DNA of 60,000 nt from Polytrichum commune (lineage: Eukaryota; Streptophyta; Polytrichopsida; Polytrichales; Polytrichaceae). The stretch is taken from contig OX485806.1 in assembly GCA_950295325.1 (NCBI GenBank), forward strand, positions 47,365,169 through 47,425,168. Reading direction: 5' to 3'. Under the pieces are notes generated by a model that had not been told where the DNA came from, did no database searches, and saw only the letters and a list, made by a program, of their open reading frames with translations. The position numbers were made by a program, and so were the translations under genes. Positions 11,561-22,637 of the stretch are shown one piece after another (position 1 is the stretch's first letter; each line of letters begins with the position of its first letter).

Positions 11561-13700
11561 TCCTATTACACTAGCTCAATTCATAATAGCACCATTTAAT
11601 ATAACCAACCGGATTTGAACCTAGGTTGGCATAGACCTAGTACCATTCTCTAACACTACTCGTATCCACATGCATTATCTTAAACTCTAAAAGCCACCTA
11701 TATATTAATTACTCCCAACAATTAACTTCGTTAACAATTAACTAAACTGTGGACTTTAAGTCAACCCGCAAGCGGGTTGAGTGGCTTACACCACCTCATT
11801 TATGAATGAATATATATTAAAGTTTTATTAGTGAATTTGAGGCCTCTATGCATGACCAAGATTGGAGTCTTGAATTTAAGTGCTACATATTGTTCCATTC
11901 ACCTTCACGAACGAGTGTTTGTGAATGTTTGGCCCAATTGACTTTAGCCCTCATTCACGAGCAAACTCTCATTAATGATGAACATCACCTTGTGATACAA
12001 AAATCACAAACGCATGTTCATAATTAAGCCATAGCAATCATCCATACATGAGAATCCACCCATGCATAAGTTGTGTCTAGGGTTGTATGTCCTCTTATTT
12101 TTTAATAGAAATTTGTTGCATTTTTAATCTTATTCAATCTTAATAAGTTTTTTATTTTTTAACTTTTTGATTTCATATGTTTTTTCTCTAAGTATTAAAC
12201 TTGCTTGATGTTTATAAATTTGAAATTGTATAACGTCTTATCATTTTTTTGTTTGGAATTTATGTTTCATTTTGTTGTACCCAATTTTTTGGAAATTATA
12301 ACTAATAATTATTTTTGTCTGGTTACCCTATCTTTATTTGGGATGATTTTTTTATTGTTCTTATTTTTAAAAAATTTCAAGTATTTTGTGATGTCTTTAA
12401 ATCCAAACATTTTTCTATGTCGCACAAACTTTTGTGATTCAATTACATTGATGATATCTCAAATTTCCATGTGATTTTGTGATTCAAGTATCTTTGTAAT
12501 ATCTATAAGTTTCACGTGAATTGTGATTCAATTTTTTTTGTAATATCTCTAAATCTCGATTGACCCCTCAATCATTTCCACTATATTCTAAATGGGTTTG
12601 ACCTTTTGGACGTTTGAACTATCTTTTTTCATTTAAAATCCTAGTGTTTTGCTAGGCCTTCAAGATGGTTTTCAACAAGTCTTTAGAGATGGTTTTCAAT
12701 AAAACTTTAGAGATAATGCGCTTTCAATAAATCATTACGATGTTCATGTGAGTTGTAAATGACATACCTTAGGGGTCTTCAGTGCCCTCTTATACAAGGT
12801 TCAAAATCTAAGAATTCAATGATAAGGCGGTTACTACCTACCCTTATTATCACATGTGTCAATTACCTAGTTTTAGCCTAGTGTGTTTTTATTTGTGATT
12901 TTGTCCATGTAGATCTATTTTTAGTAACAATCAAATGCCTAATTTCCATGTCTACATGAGGGACATATGGATCATTTTGCCCATATGACTAGATGTGCAA
13001 TGGTTTTCCATTAAATCTTTTAGGATCTCATCCATTGTAATAAAAACAAATTATACAATTATGGCCATCCATGGGAAGGTCATCATTTTTGGATATGCCT
13101 ATCATATGTTATTTTCATCTAGTAGTAACTTTATTTAATTAAAGTTTATTTAAGTTTATTCCTACCTATGCCATTACTTACCATATTGGTTTAGATTGTT
13201 TGGTCTTGTTCCTACTTGCATTCTGGCCTTTGAGCTCTCTGATCTCGGTCCCGTTTCGCTTAGCTTCTGGCCTCTTATCTCCCTAGCCCCAATCTGCTTA
13301 GCTTAATTTCTGGCTTTGTAGCTCTCCAACCTTGATCCCCTCCACATTTTCAAGGTACATTGTAGCAATTAGGTGACTCCACAAATTACCATGCCACAGA
13401 GTCCATCATCTTCCGCCCTCCCCTTGAAAACGCAACCTAAAGGACTCATTCCCAAACACTCAATAAGTTCCCTACATTCATACTCATTTGATGAATTTGA
13501 TCATTGATTTTCTTTGTTTTTATGAATCTCCATATATGTAATGGGCAAGACCAACGATTTGCCCCACTTATTGCATGTTTTTGTTTCATAGTTGCATACC
13601 CTAGCTCTATCAAGTGTAGCACAAGTGTTTGTTAACCTGTCCACATCTCCGACATTCTGCAACTCATTATCCTAATAGCAATATGTCCATCTCATCACTT
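11561..13700. other. AT-rich DNA, no supported gene; one B-box-like site
   Basis: No ORF with a recognisable domain is present; 12205-12474 is a hydrophobic, low-complexity frame that is probably chance in T-rich DNA. On the minus strand at about 11606-11645 there is a B-box-like GGTTCAAATCC, but no good A box, so I do not call a tRNA or SINE. The 13.2-13.4 kb part is somewhat less AT-rich and unclassified. Confidence 0.5.
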
Positions 13701-13715
13701 TTCTAGTCATCTACC

Positions 13716-14216
13716 ATGGATCTCATCTCCGCCGTGGATTACTACAAGGATATCAAATTTGAAAACGATGTTGTGGACAACCTTCCTGCCAAGGTTGTGA
13801 GCCACGCCTACACTCCATCTTTTTTTCCCCTCCACAATAAGAGGCACTTGCGTTTTATTAATATGTACACCTCAATGTCAAGAAACTCCTCTCCCAACAA
13901 CCCGAGATTGAACATGCATCTTTGCATCAACCAACCTCCTTGTGGTATCCCTGCAATTTCCAATGTCCCCTTAGTTCTAAAAATCCCCATTGTTCTCAAG
14001 GTTTCCATCATCCTAGTTATTCCCAATGATGTCTTGATTATGCCAATCATGCCCATGCGTGCCACTGGCTTTGCATACACCGACTTCCCAAGGTGTAGGT
14101 GCCATTGTTTTTTAGTGCAATTTTTTCCTTGTAGATTTCCATGTAATGCATTGTTTTCCATAGTTTTAATGAACATCCATTCCAAACATGTTTTTATTTT
14201 TGCCCAATTCATTTAA
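13716..14216 (+). pseudogene. Unrecognised 166-codon ORF
   Basis: This is one of the longest open frames in the AT-rich left third. The opposite strand is also open over most of the same interval (13808-14212). The plus product starts with an acidic region and becomes hydrophobic, with many isoleucines, leucines and prolines. The minus product is basic. I recognise neither. Because both strands are open, at least one and possibly both are chance. There is no supporting promoter, intron or neighbour. Confidence 0.25.
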
Positions 14217-15365
14217 TCAGTGATCATTTTCCTCACATCAATTCACTATCGAACATGGGTCGTTTGTCTACAACTTCCTCATTTGATAGGCGCACCCTCA
14301 AGCTCATATTTTGAAACCTTAACAAATGTTTCGGGCATTAGTGAAGTGCAAAACATTTTGCTTTTCCATCATTTTCTATATAGAATTTTATGTCTAATTT
14401 TGGGAGTGCGTTGGCAAATATGAATTCATTGTGCGTTCTAATCTATAGTAGAGGTTATAGTCATAGGCCCAAGATTCTTGAAGCCATGGAGACAATTAGA
14501 GCAAAATAAACCACCAAGTCTATAGCCAAGAACAAAGAAGCAACAACAAAGGTTGTTGCAAAAGAAGGAGGTGTAAGTTTTAATGATGTTCCAAAAATGT
14601 AAGGTTTGCAAGTTCTATGACTGTAGGTTGTGATTGTTTATTAACTGTATTTGAAATATCGACTCCTCAACATATCAATGGGTGTTTGCTTATATTATGT
14701 AATTCAATCCATTTCAATCCATTCAAATTTAAATCATTTCCCACATCTTGCCTTCTAATGATCATTATTTTATTTCATTTTTTGCAAATATATTAAATAG
14801 ATGCCTTAATTACCTATTGCAATGACATTTATTTGTGTCACTATGGTTAGTGTGTGCATCTGTATCAAAAAATTTAATCTAAATTAAAGTTGTTAAATAT
14901 ATTTTTGTATTTTTTCTGGTACCATATGTGAAAATTGTGTGGTTAAATAGTTTCAAAGACGTATGTATTATCATTTTTGGCCCAAATTCTTAGAACTTTA
15001 TCTGTACCTAATGTTCAAGGTTTTCCATTATTCATTGACCACTATCTCAATGAATGACATGTACTTTTTTTGCAAAGTGCAATCATCAAGTCTCAAAGTC
15101 GGGGTTTTTATTCTTCTAAAAACTAGTTTGTTTGGATGACTATATGTATCACCTAGCATCTCTAATTGTTGAGCAACTTTTTATTCCATATTGGAGGGTA
15201 CAAGTTTTGCAATGCAATTCTAATTATTTTGTGTTTGGGAAGATGTGATGAGACAAAATTTGATCCACAACCAAAAAATTGGAGGGGAGCGTCAACATGT
15301 TGGAGCAAGAGGAGAATGCACAAAGAAAGGGAGAGGCCAAAGCAAGAAGACGCCACAAAAATAAG
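14217..15365. other. AT-rich DNA, nothing recognised
   Basis: No ORF over about 80 codons, no tandem repeats, no LTR termini and no RNA gene were found. Confidence 0.5.
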
Positions 15366-15368
15366 TAC

Positions 15369-15475
15369 TTGGTCACAAAATTACAAGGAAAATGCATGGT
15401 TATAGGGGGTTGACCCACATTTGGTCACGGAATTTCAAGAAAAACACACGATTATAGGAAAACTTACCCACGGAG
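15369..15475 (+). repeat. Two-copy tandem repeat, about 52 bp unit
   Basis: The unit beginning 'ttggtcacaaaattacaagg' at about 15369 is repeated with about 80 percent similarity at about 15419 ('ttggtcacggaatttcaaga'). Each ends near 'acccac'. Confidence 0.7.
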
Positions 15476-15649
15476 ATAGGTTAGTCAAAAACTTTGATGA
15501 AAGAAATCATAAATAGATAAAGAAAATTATGTATATTAATACCATCAATTGGAAAAACAATTATGATGATGATATAGGCCATAGAAGAAGGAGAATAAGA
15601 CTAGTGGTTAATATACAAATGAGGAGTTTTCCCAAACCAATCAATTTTA

Positions 15650-16020
15650 AAGCCAAGTTACCTACACCTTGAGGATTGGTAATCATTAATCATGATTAAT
15701 ACAATTTATTGGTAAATTTATACTTATACGGATCTAGAAAATGTAGCCAAAATAAAGATAAAGGTAGAAATTTAGGTTTATAAACATCCAAGAGGCTTAA
15801 TGGTTGTAATTTTTTGAGAAAACCTCTCATCTAGGAATGTTAAAGATAAAATAAGATCTAAAGAGAAGGAAGATGTATATCAAATGGAACATAGATTATT
15901 GTAAGAAGGGAAATATATATATATATATAGACATGGATATGTTTTTAAGATACACACCTCTTTTCATAGTAACAAAGTTAATCTTAAGATTGAGTGCCAA
16001 ACAACACTTGAGTACACTTT
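15650..16020 (+). repeat. Dispersed repeat copy, inverted relative to 2.40-2.78 kb
   Basis: This aligns with the reverse complement of 2396-2780 through a series of shared blocks including 'tttataaacatccaa', 'aggcttaa' and 'gataaaataagatcta'. It contains an (AT)n run near 15916. No coding potential is seen. Confidence 0.65.
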
Positions 16021-17434
16021 GTATCTTTTTTCATGAGACACTATTTTCAAATTTACTCACAATTATATTTTTCTTAACACTGTGATATTTACTTTTTTTT
16101 CAATTACTTTGTGAGTTTCTAGATATTCAAATGGTTATCAATTGAGAGAATAGTAACCTATATCAAACAAACACTTAAGAAAGTACTATACGGGTGAGAT
16201 CAAAATATTGAGGGTTATTCGAAGAAATAATGGGATTTTATAAAAAATGATGTTGAATTAAATGTCAACTCATATCGATTATTTGAGTAATTAAGAGAAA
16301 ATATCTTATATTTTTAAAAATAAATATTTACGATTAAAAAATAATGTTAAACATTTATCATCATAAAACTATAATCTGACATGTTTTTTGAATGAAATAT
16401 ATGTTATATGCTTGAGTATGAGAAATAAATTTTAAAAATTATATTAATTATAATATACATATATAAAAACCGTAATATCTCAAGTGGTAACACTTGAGCT
16501 TAAAGAAAAAATACACAAAAACATGCAGAACATTAATATGTAAATGCTCACTAATACTAGTATAATTTATGAAAAAAACAAATCTCAAAGTGCATTTTTT
16601 ATAATCACATCAATGATTGTTTATGTGTATCAATACAAAAATCTATATGAATGATTTGATGTTCATGTTTTTACGAAGAATTATAAAAACTAAAAATTTG
16701 AGTTTCTTCAAAAAACTTAATCAAGATCCCGGGGAGATCTATTGTCATCAACAATTGATAACAAGGATTTAAGTAGATTAAATTAATATGATATAAATGG
16801 GCCTTTTAGATATTGATACATCTCCAATAGTTTATTATCTTTAAATGAGCATGTTCTCACAATAAATTAGCCTTACATTAAGATTAAATAAAATTGAGAT
16901 TGGGATCTATTAAAGCAATCATATTCAAATAAAAAGAAGTAAGGGAGGTTAATATTTTATTAAAAAAAAACTTGACCAAGCATATTGATGAGACATGGTA
17001 GTTTTCTTAGTTATTTTTCAAATAAATGATCCACGACGTTCATAAATGACATTCATTTCAAGTAAAATTAATAAAAATTACAAATAACAAGAAATCCATT
17101 TCAAAATAAATTGTTATTACAAATAGAATATATTCGTATTAAATGTGGGCCGTTACATTCTAATATAAATAATATGGGAGATTGACATGTACAATTCCCC
17201 ATTTATAGCACTAAAAGTTGTAGCACACAATCAATTTTATATTTTAACACTTTTGCAATGCGTACGATATATGATTGTTTAGTTTTTCATATGGTTGCAT
17301 ATGACAACCTATATAATTGTGTTTTGTTAGCAATATTAGACTTTCATTTATGAAAATATAAATTTTCATGCTTTAATTTTGATCAATTGCATATATTGAA
17401 TTTTTAAATATAATAATTGATTAGATATCATGTG
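16021..17434. other. AT-rich DNA, nothing recognised
   Basis: Very AT-rich with no open frame of note, no LTR termini and no tandem array. Confidence 0.55.
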
Positions 17435-17439
17435 TATAC

Positions 17440-17636
17440 TATTGGAAGATAATGTTAGGTTGCATTGTTCCATATGGATTGTCAATGCTAGTTGTAGTCT
17501 ACACATATAAATAAAGACATAAGGTGAGGAGCTAATCATTTTTTCCATTGTATGCAATTCATGTGCATTGTGTTCTACCTTGCTACGCTGGTTTTTTTTA
17601 ATTTTTTGTCTCATTTTCTAGTAGATTATGGGCCCA
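17440..17636 (+). mobile_element. Copia-type LTR, about 197 bp, probably a 5' LTR
   Basis: The sequence is closely related to the 3' LTR at 32841-33028. Shared blocks are TATTGGAAG, TGTTAGGTTGCATT, 'acacataaataaag', 'gaggagctaatca' and 'gtgcattgtgttctacctt'. The 'ataaataaag' block combines TATA-like and AATAAA-like elements. It ends in CCCA and two bases later is followed by a primer-binding-site-like sequence, which argues that it is a 5' LTR. The expected first bases TG read TA in both copies. The 3' boundary is less certain than the 5' boundary. Confidence 0.7.
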
Positions 17637-17638
17637 CT

Positions 17639-17650
17639 TGGTTTTAGAGG
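17639..17650 (+). promoter_or_regulatory. Primer-binding site, tRNA-iMet type (decayed)
   Basis: TGGTTTTAGAGG matches 9 of the 12 bases of the usual plant initiator-tRNA primer site TGGTATCAGAGC. It begins two bases after the LTR end, which is the expected spacing. Confidence 0.6.
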
Positions 17651-18163
17651 AGAGATATCAACTTAAGATTAGTAAGGAAATGGCCATAAAGGCGATTTGG
17701 AGGTGCTTGGAGCTTTTGGTGGAGTCTTGAAGCTTTGGTAGGCTTTTTGAGCGCTTTGGAGCATTCTTTGAGGTTTGGACTAGCGTTGAGCATCTTGTAG
17801 GAGTGTTATCACATCAGAGGACCCATTTGGTAGAGGTCCATTCTATTTTAAATGCATAAATGTAGATCAATTTGTATTTTGATTGAGAAGGTGCTAACCT
17901 GAGAGATTCTTACTTTCTACGCTTAGTTTGAGGTGATTTGAATTACAAGAGGCTTAGTTGTACTCTCTTCATGGTGTTTGAGTCAATTTGCATCTATTTG
18001 GAGTGAAATGGTGTTGACTTGAACGATCTCCATTTTTTATGTTTAGTTTGAGGTGATTTGAGTTCCAATAGACTTACTTATGCTCTCTTGATGGTTATTG
18101 AGTTATCTTGCATCTATTTGGAATGATAAAATGTTAATTTGAGCGATCTCCACATTCTATGAC
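17651..18163 (+). repeat. Retroelement leader with about 120 bp tandem repeat
   Basis: From about 17881 to 18160 there are two full units and a partial third of an approximately 120 bp repeat. Each unit includes 'gtttgaggtgatttga', 'tactctct/tgctctct', 'atggt.tttgagt' and 'ttgcatctattt'. The repeat stops just before the gag start codon at 18164. Before it (17640-17880) is a G/T-rich stretch with several short 'gagc.ttgg' variants. The position fits the untranslated leader of the gypsy element that follows. Confidence 0.7.
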
Positions 18164-18900
18164 ATGGACGGAGCCATTCCTAGTGAACCTAAGGAAAAGG
18201 CTCCTGCTTTCCCATCCGCGAGTATGTCGAGCCCAATTTTCCACTATGCCTAGACTACCCAGGCGGTATTAGCTTTTTTAAGGGCTCCGTTTGATTTTGA
18301 TCCTTTAAGGGCTCCTCTCTATTTGGAGGAGGAATATGAAGGTTTCCGCTGGGGTCAAATGCAACGGATCCAAGACTTCCGGTGAGAGACACACCTTGTA
18401 CCATGTACACGAGATTGGCGAGGTTTGCTAGGGAATATGGAGGTGTTTTCGCATAGACCCAGGTGGTGAAGGTTTTTTTGACAAAGATTGACAAACGCCT
18501 CATTGATTTAGTGTTGCCCAAGATCATCATGGATTATGGTGGCCGGACGACATTTGCAGAGGCTTTCTCCATTGTTGAGTAGTGTGATCGTGCCTTGTGT
18601 TAGCACGATGCCACTGACTTGGTGTCTTTGCTAGTGGATTCTAGCATATCCTGGAAAATTCCGGTTGCAGCTGCGGGATTGGCGTAGACAGAGGTGGACA
18701 AGGTATTGTTGGTTTTGTGGGCAAGCGGGCCACGCTAAAAATGATTGTCCTTCGAAGCAATGGCAAGCCTAGTCTGTAGGTAATTCAAAGCGGAAATCAA
18801 TTGTTCCCGCTAAGGACTGAATAAAGGGATGGATAATCATTTACCCAAGATGTTGAAGTGTTCTCATTGTGGACGGAACAATCACGCAGTGGAGAACTGC
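18164..18900 (+). pseudogene. gag: Ty3/gypsy gag (capsid and two zinc knuckles), decayed
   Basis: The Gag polyprotein would package the element's RNA. The ATG at 18164 opens a frame beginning MDGAIPSEPKEK. After a frameshift near 18380, a capsid-like stretch follows around 18396-18665 with several in-frame stops. The first knuckle is CWFCGQAGHAKNDC (CX2CX4HX4C) at about 18707-18748. A second, CSHCGRNNHAVENC, lies at about 18859-18900 in another frame. After it comes a short basic and acidic helical tail. Stops are mostly TAG, as expected from CAG decay. The start was chosen because it directly follows the leader repeat and begins the only protein-like frame. It is non-functional as it stands. 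Confidence 0.85.
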
Positions 18901-19040
18901 TTTGCTCTCCATCCAAAGAAACGTTCTTCTTCCGAACGGGAAAATGCGTTGGAGGCGAAGATTGGCGCCTTGGAGGAGAGGTTCAAGAATTTCGCATCAT
19001 CTAGCTAGATCTTGGAATCATCGTCTTTCTTTGGAGCTAA

Positions 19041-19987
19041 GTGGTGACTTCTGTGTCACAAACCATGCCTTCGACCACAAGGGAGTTTGTGGATAGCTTA
19101 CGAGCTTCGAACAATGGTCCCACGGATCAGATTGGCCAGACCCATCTACCATTGTCATTTGGATTGGTAGATGCTGTCCAATCTATCAGTGGTCGTCATT
19201 TGAGCTTGGAGGCTTCGAATCTGGCGACTGATGCAGTGCACACTTTGGCATCAAAAGTGTTGCACACACCTTTGTTTATCAAATGTTTTTTTATCGATAG
19301 GAGTGGTTGTTATCCGGCATCCAACCTGCTAATATTTTTCACCTTGCAGATAGGATTTTGAAAAGAAAGGCACCCTCGTCTTTTCAAACTGTGGTTCAAG
19401 CAGCCCCTGACCTTTATACTACGGGGGATCCGGAGGAATTGGCTAGACGGCAAGCAATGCTTGTAGTAGAGGCCATTGCATCTTTTGACACATACGCCTT
19501 AGATGGCCAATAGTCCACCTCATCTTATGATGCACCAGCCTTCGCGGGTGCAACTTATCTCTCAACGCGAGCGTCGAGGCATTCGACCTGGAGTTGTACG
19601 TATGATGAATGATTCCAGCATTTTGGTGGTCAGTCGGGTTGGGGCAACACTATTTAAGTTGCTCCCTAGTGTGTGATGATAGATTTGGAAGCACAACCCA
19701 TTCTGATCGGTAAAAAGTTTGCACATGAATTGCGGTTGACGGCCGAGGACTTGGCTCCTTGCCCATTTACCATCGTCACATCCATTGGCCATATAGAGCG
19801 GGCCACTGGTTATACTCGAGAGCCATTACAGCTTAGCTTCCGAGTGAAGTTTGGAGATCCACCTGCACCTCTTTTTATCAGGTGTGCGGTGACAGATGCT
19901 ACCAACTACGACATCTTAGTTGGTCAGCAAGCACTTTACCCTCTCGGTTTTAGTTTGGACAACTACACTGAGGAGGCATGGATTTGA
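19041..19987 (+). pseudogene. Ty3/gypsy protease region, decayed
   Basis: This is the aspartic protease that would cut the Gag-Pol polyprotein. The recognisable core is 19673-19987: a start resembling the D-T/S-G-A catalytic loop but reading D-L-E-A, followed by QPILIGKKFA and, near the end, NYDILVGQQALYPLGF, the typical 'DxILG...L' closing strand and flap-side region of gypsy retropepsins. Upstream (19041-19500, two frames) is a linker of about 150 codons without a family I can name. Frame 2 used here is the same frame as the following methyltransferase, and only 42 bases separate the protease stop from that reading frame. The altered catalytic loop means it is inactive. Confidence 0.75.
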
Positions 19988-20029
19988 TCAGGTTGGTCGG
20001 TTAAAGATGGCTGCAGGGAATTTATTCTT

Positions 20030-21360
20030 GTGGCATTCGCGGCGGCCGCTACCATAGCACCATTATCCATGGTTTTTGGATGTGGCGCTTTTGTTGACAT
20101 ATTGCCCTATGGTTCCATATTGTTGAAAAAATCATTGGCATTTATGGGAAGTGATAAGGATCAACAGGAAATGGCACCTAAAGATGCATTGGTACGCCAT
20201 CCCAAGGATCCCATTCCTCCTTGGCGCGATTCTGCTGAGTTACTCCGGCGGTGTGAGGACATTATTTTCTCTCTCGCCTCTACAACACCGGTCATACCAG
20301 TTAGCCCATTGGCGTTACTACGCCCCATTGTGTGGCGCCCGCCAGACGTGGGAATTACCTTGGGAATTTCTTTGGTGGAAGTGTTTGGGGGCATCGGAAT
20401 AGGATTGACGGCCGTATTGGAGGCCGGCCTCACAGTTCGATGGTATGTCTATGTGGACAACAATCAAGTGTCCACCCATGTGACTTGCCACCATTTCCTC
20501 TAGTTGATGGTGTTGTATCCATAGCAGTTACACCCAACTGCCATTCGTGGGTGTTTTGTACGTCTCCCTCGTGATGTTACACGTATCAGTGAGACAAACT
20601 TACGACACTTGGGTCCGGTGGATATAGTGATTGCGGGATGGCCATGCCACGGCCACTCACGTGCTGGGGCAGGCCGAGGTTTAGAAGATCCCAAGTCTAA
20701 TATATTTTGGGACCTCAAATGGCTCATGCAGTGGTGGTTTGCCCACCAACCTTTCCCTCCTGGGTACATATTTAAGAATGTACCTTTGTTGGTAGACTCT
20801 CGGGACAAGGTCTTGGAAGGCCGACATTATGTTTGTCAACACCTTGGAGATCCCATTTTTGTGGATGCCGCAAGCCTTGGTTCTTATGCCCACTGCCCTT
20901 GGTGGATTTGGACCAACCTTGCATGGTCATCCATTTTAGTTGCCGCATTTTTGGTAGTGCCTCCACATTTTTATCAGAAGGTGGATGACATCTTGGATCC
21001 AACCGGACCTCTTTTCCGGTTGTTCTAGATGATTTACCCCCGTTGACATTGGTATCCAAAGTGGAGGCACCACAGAGGGCTTTGCCCACCTTTATGACGT
21101 TTCCATAGTCATTCACATTTCGGGATCGAGGGCCAGGTATGGTGTGGAATGCTTACACCAAAACCCACACCAAACCATTGGCTGACAAATGGGAGCGTGC
21201 CATGGGATTCCGCACTGGCACCACCGCAGCTCTTGGCCTTTCTGAGGGCCAATGACGCTTCGTGTTGGGCCAAGCCATAGATCTTCATACCATGGTGTGG
21301 ACTGTTAGTTTATGCCTTGCATTGCAAATGCATCACGATGACCAATTGTTGTGTTTGGGG
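20030..21360 (+). pseudogene. C5-cytosine DNA methyltransferase domain within gypsy pol, decayed
   Basis: C5 methyltransferases move a methyl group from S-adenosylmethionine to cytosine in DNA. Motif I (AdoMet binding) reads LVEVFGGIGIGL at about 20373. Motif IV, with the catalytic Cys, reads VIAGWPCHGHSRAG at about 20627 (Cys codon 20645-20647). Motif VI reads KNVP at 20774 where ENV is usual. Motif VIII lies at about 20876-20911, with Cys and Trp where arginines are expected. After a frameshift near 21000 come motif IX (WERAMGF, about 21190) and motif X (FVLGQA, about 21259), with TGA at 21253 where an arginine codon is likely. In-frame stops also lie at 20501 and 20534. An approximately 110-residue linker (from about 20030) precedes motif I. 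No PWWP, ADD, BAH or UBA domain is visible. The domain sits between protease and RT, so it is cargo of the element and not a separate host gene. Not functional here. Confidence 0.9.
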
Positions 21361-21815
21361 TAGAGGTTTCTAGTCAAGGGGTACAACAGTCTATATCGAT
21401 GGAGGAGGGAATTGAGGTCATGATTGGAGAAGCCGAACAAATATTTCGATTCGAGCAACAGATGATGGAAGAGCTCCGAGCTTAACGGGTTTATACTACT
21501 TTGGCTTCTTCACCTCCGGTGGTGGCTTCATCATCACATATTGGTGGTGATGAAGAGGGGATGGACTCTATTGCTAGCACTAAGGTTGGGGCCATGGTTA
21601 ATGCCCCCTCCTCTAAGTAGCAGTTAGAGCCCGTGTTAGCATCAGGTGGCTCCCCTTTGGTGAAGAAGGAGACAATAGAGTTTGATGATTGGCCATTAGA
21701 ATTAGGCCCTCATCTCACTTGTGCTGAGGCACGGAAAGTACGAGCGTTTATTTTGTTTTTAGCCTTTAGGATCTTGAAGGTTAAAAAGGGAAACCCATTC
21801 ACATTCAGTTGAAGG
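21361..21815 (+). other. Linker between methyltransferase and RT of the gypsy element
   Basis: No conserved domain is visible. A glutamate- and glutamine-rich stretch at about 21400-21483 (GEAEQIFRFEQQMMEELRA) looks like a helical linker. Several frameshifts and stops follow. The sequence then leads into the RT palm at about 21816. Confidence 0.6.
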
Positions 21816-22637
21816 ATGACCATCCCATTTTTTGAAGACCTTATAGGCTCAGTGTTTCCAAGCGGATTGGCGTTCAGGCTAATCAAACTTTCAAACGGGG
21901 AGTATATTTGTCCTACGGTTATGCCACCAAGGAAGGATATCTTTGGCAATTGGACGGAGAAGCAGATGTGTGGGGATTACCGTCCAGTTAATCGGGAGAC
22001 CAAGTCGGATCGATATCCCATGCTAATCCCAGAGGAGTTGTTCATGCCATTGGATTTTCTCGGGTCTTTTTGTCAATTCGTTAAGAACTTTAACTTGATC
22101 GCCAAGCCTCTCACCATTCGCACGAGCAAAAACCAAGCTTGGACTTGGGATCGTGAGCAACAACAAGTATTTTAGACATTAAAGCAGAAACGGGGTGCGG
22201 CTCCAGCTCTTCGACGACGGATTTTTCCAAATCCTTCCAGTTGTATACGAACTGGAGGTCATTGGGTTTGGGAGCAGTTCTCACTCAGAAGGATGATTTT
22301 GGCCGGGAGTATGTTGTTGCTTACGCTTTGCGAAGCAATAACATGGCGGAGGCCAATTATTCATCCTACGATGGATAAACATTGGCGGCGGTGTGGGCTA
22401 TTGCCCATTTCTGGCCATATCTTTATGGTCAGCGCTTTATTTTGGTGATTGACCATCAGCCGTTACGATGGTTCATGAAGTCAGATTAACTTACTGGCAA
22501 ACTCGTCATGTGGGCTTTGTTGCTCTAAGAGCATGACTTTGAGGTGGTGTATCGTGTTGGAATTATCAACCTGGATGCAGATGGACTTTTACGCAATCCA
22601 AGCCTTTCGGATGAGGACTTGACTAGGAGGTACCCAT
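21816..22637 (+). pseudogene. pol: Ty3/gypsy reverse transcriptase start and RNase H, RT core deleted
   Basis: RT copies the element RNA into DNA and RNase H removes the RNA strand. The RT N-terminal region is clear: PTVMPPRKDIFGNWTEKQ, then MCGDYRPVNRETKSDRYPM (about 21914-22023). At about 22035-22055 the sequence jumps from the 'PIPEELF' region straight to the 'FVKNFNLIAKPLT' region just before RNase H. The RT catalytic core, including the YxDD box, has therefore been deleted. RNase H follows (about 22195-22600) with LGLGAVLTQKDD, TLAAVWAIAHF and a DHQPLRW region. The motifs point to the gypsy superfamily. Integrase and 3' LTR are absent: at about 22638 the sequence passes into the oppositely oriented gypsy element. 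Confidence 0.88.

Noticed and set aside
11606-11645. tRNA gene on the minus strand
   Set aside because: Only a B-box-like sequence is present; no A box or cloverleaf arms could be drawn.
13716-14216. Host gene of 166 codons
   Set aside because: The opposite strand is equally open, no domain is visible, and there is no sign of splicing or promoter. Kept only as a low-confidence ORF.
20030-21360. The methyltransferase as a host DNMT or DRM pseudogene that happened to land in a transposon
   Set aside because: It starts in the protease frame 42 bases after the protease stop, has no intron, poly-A or target duplication around it, and is followed by RT of the same element in the same orientation. 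A recent chance insertion is unlikely, though only other family copies can settle it.
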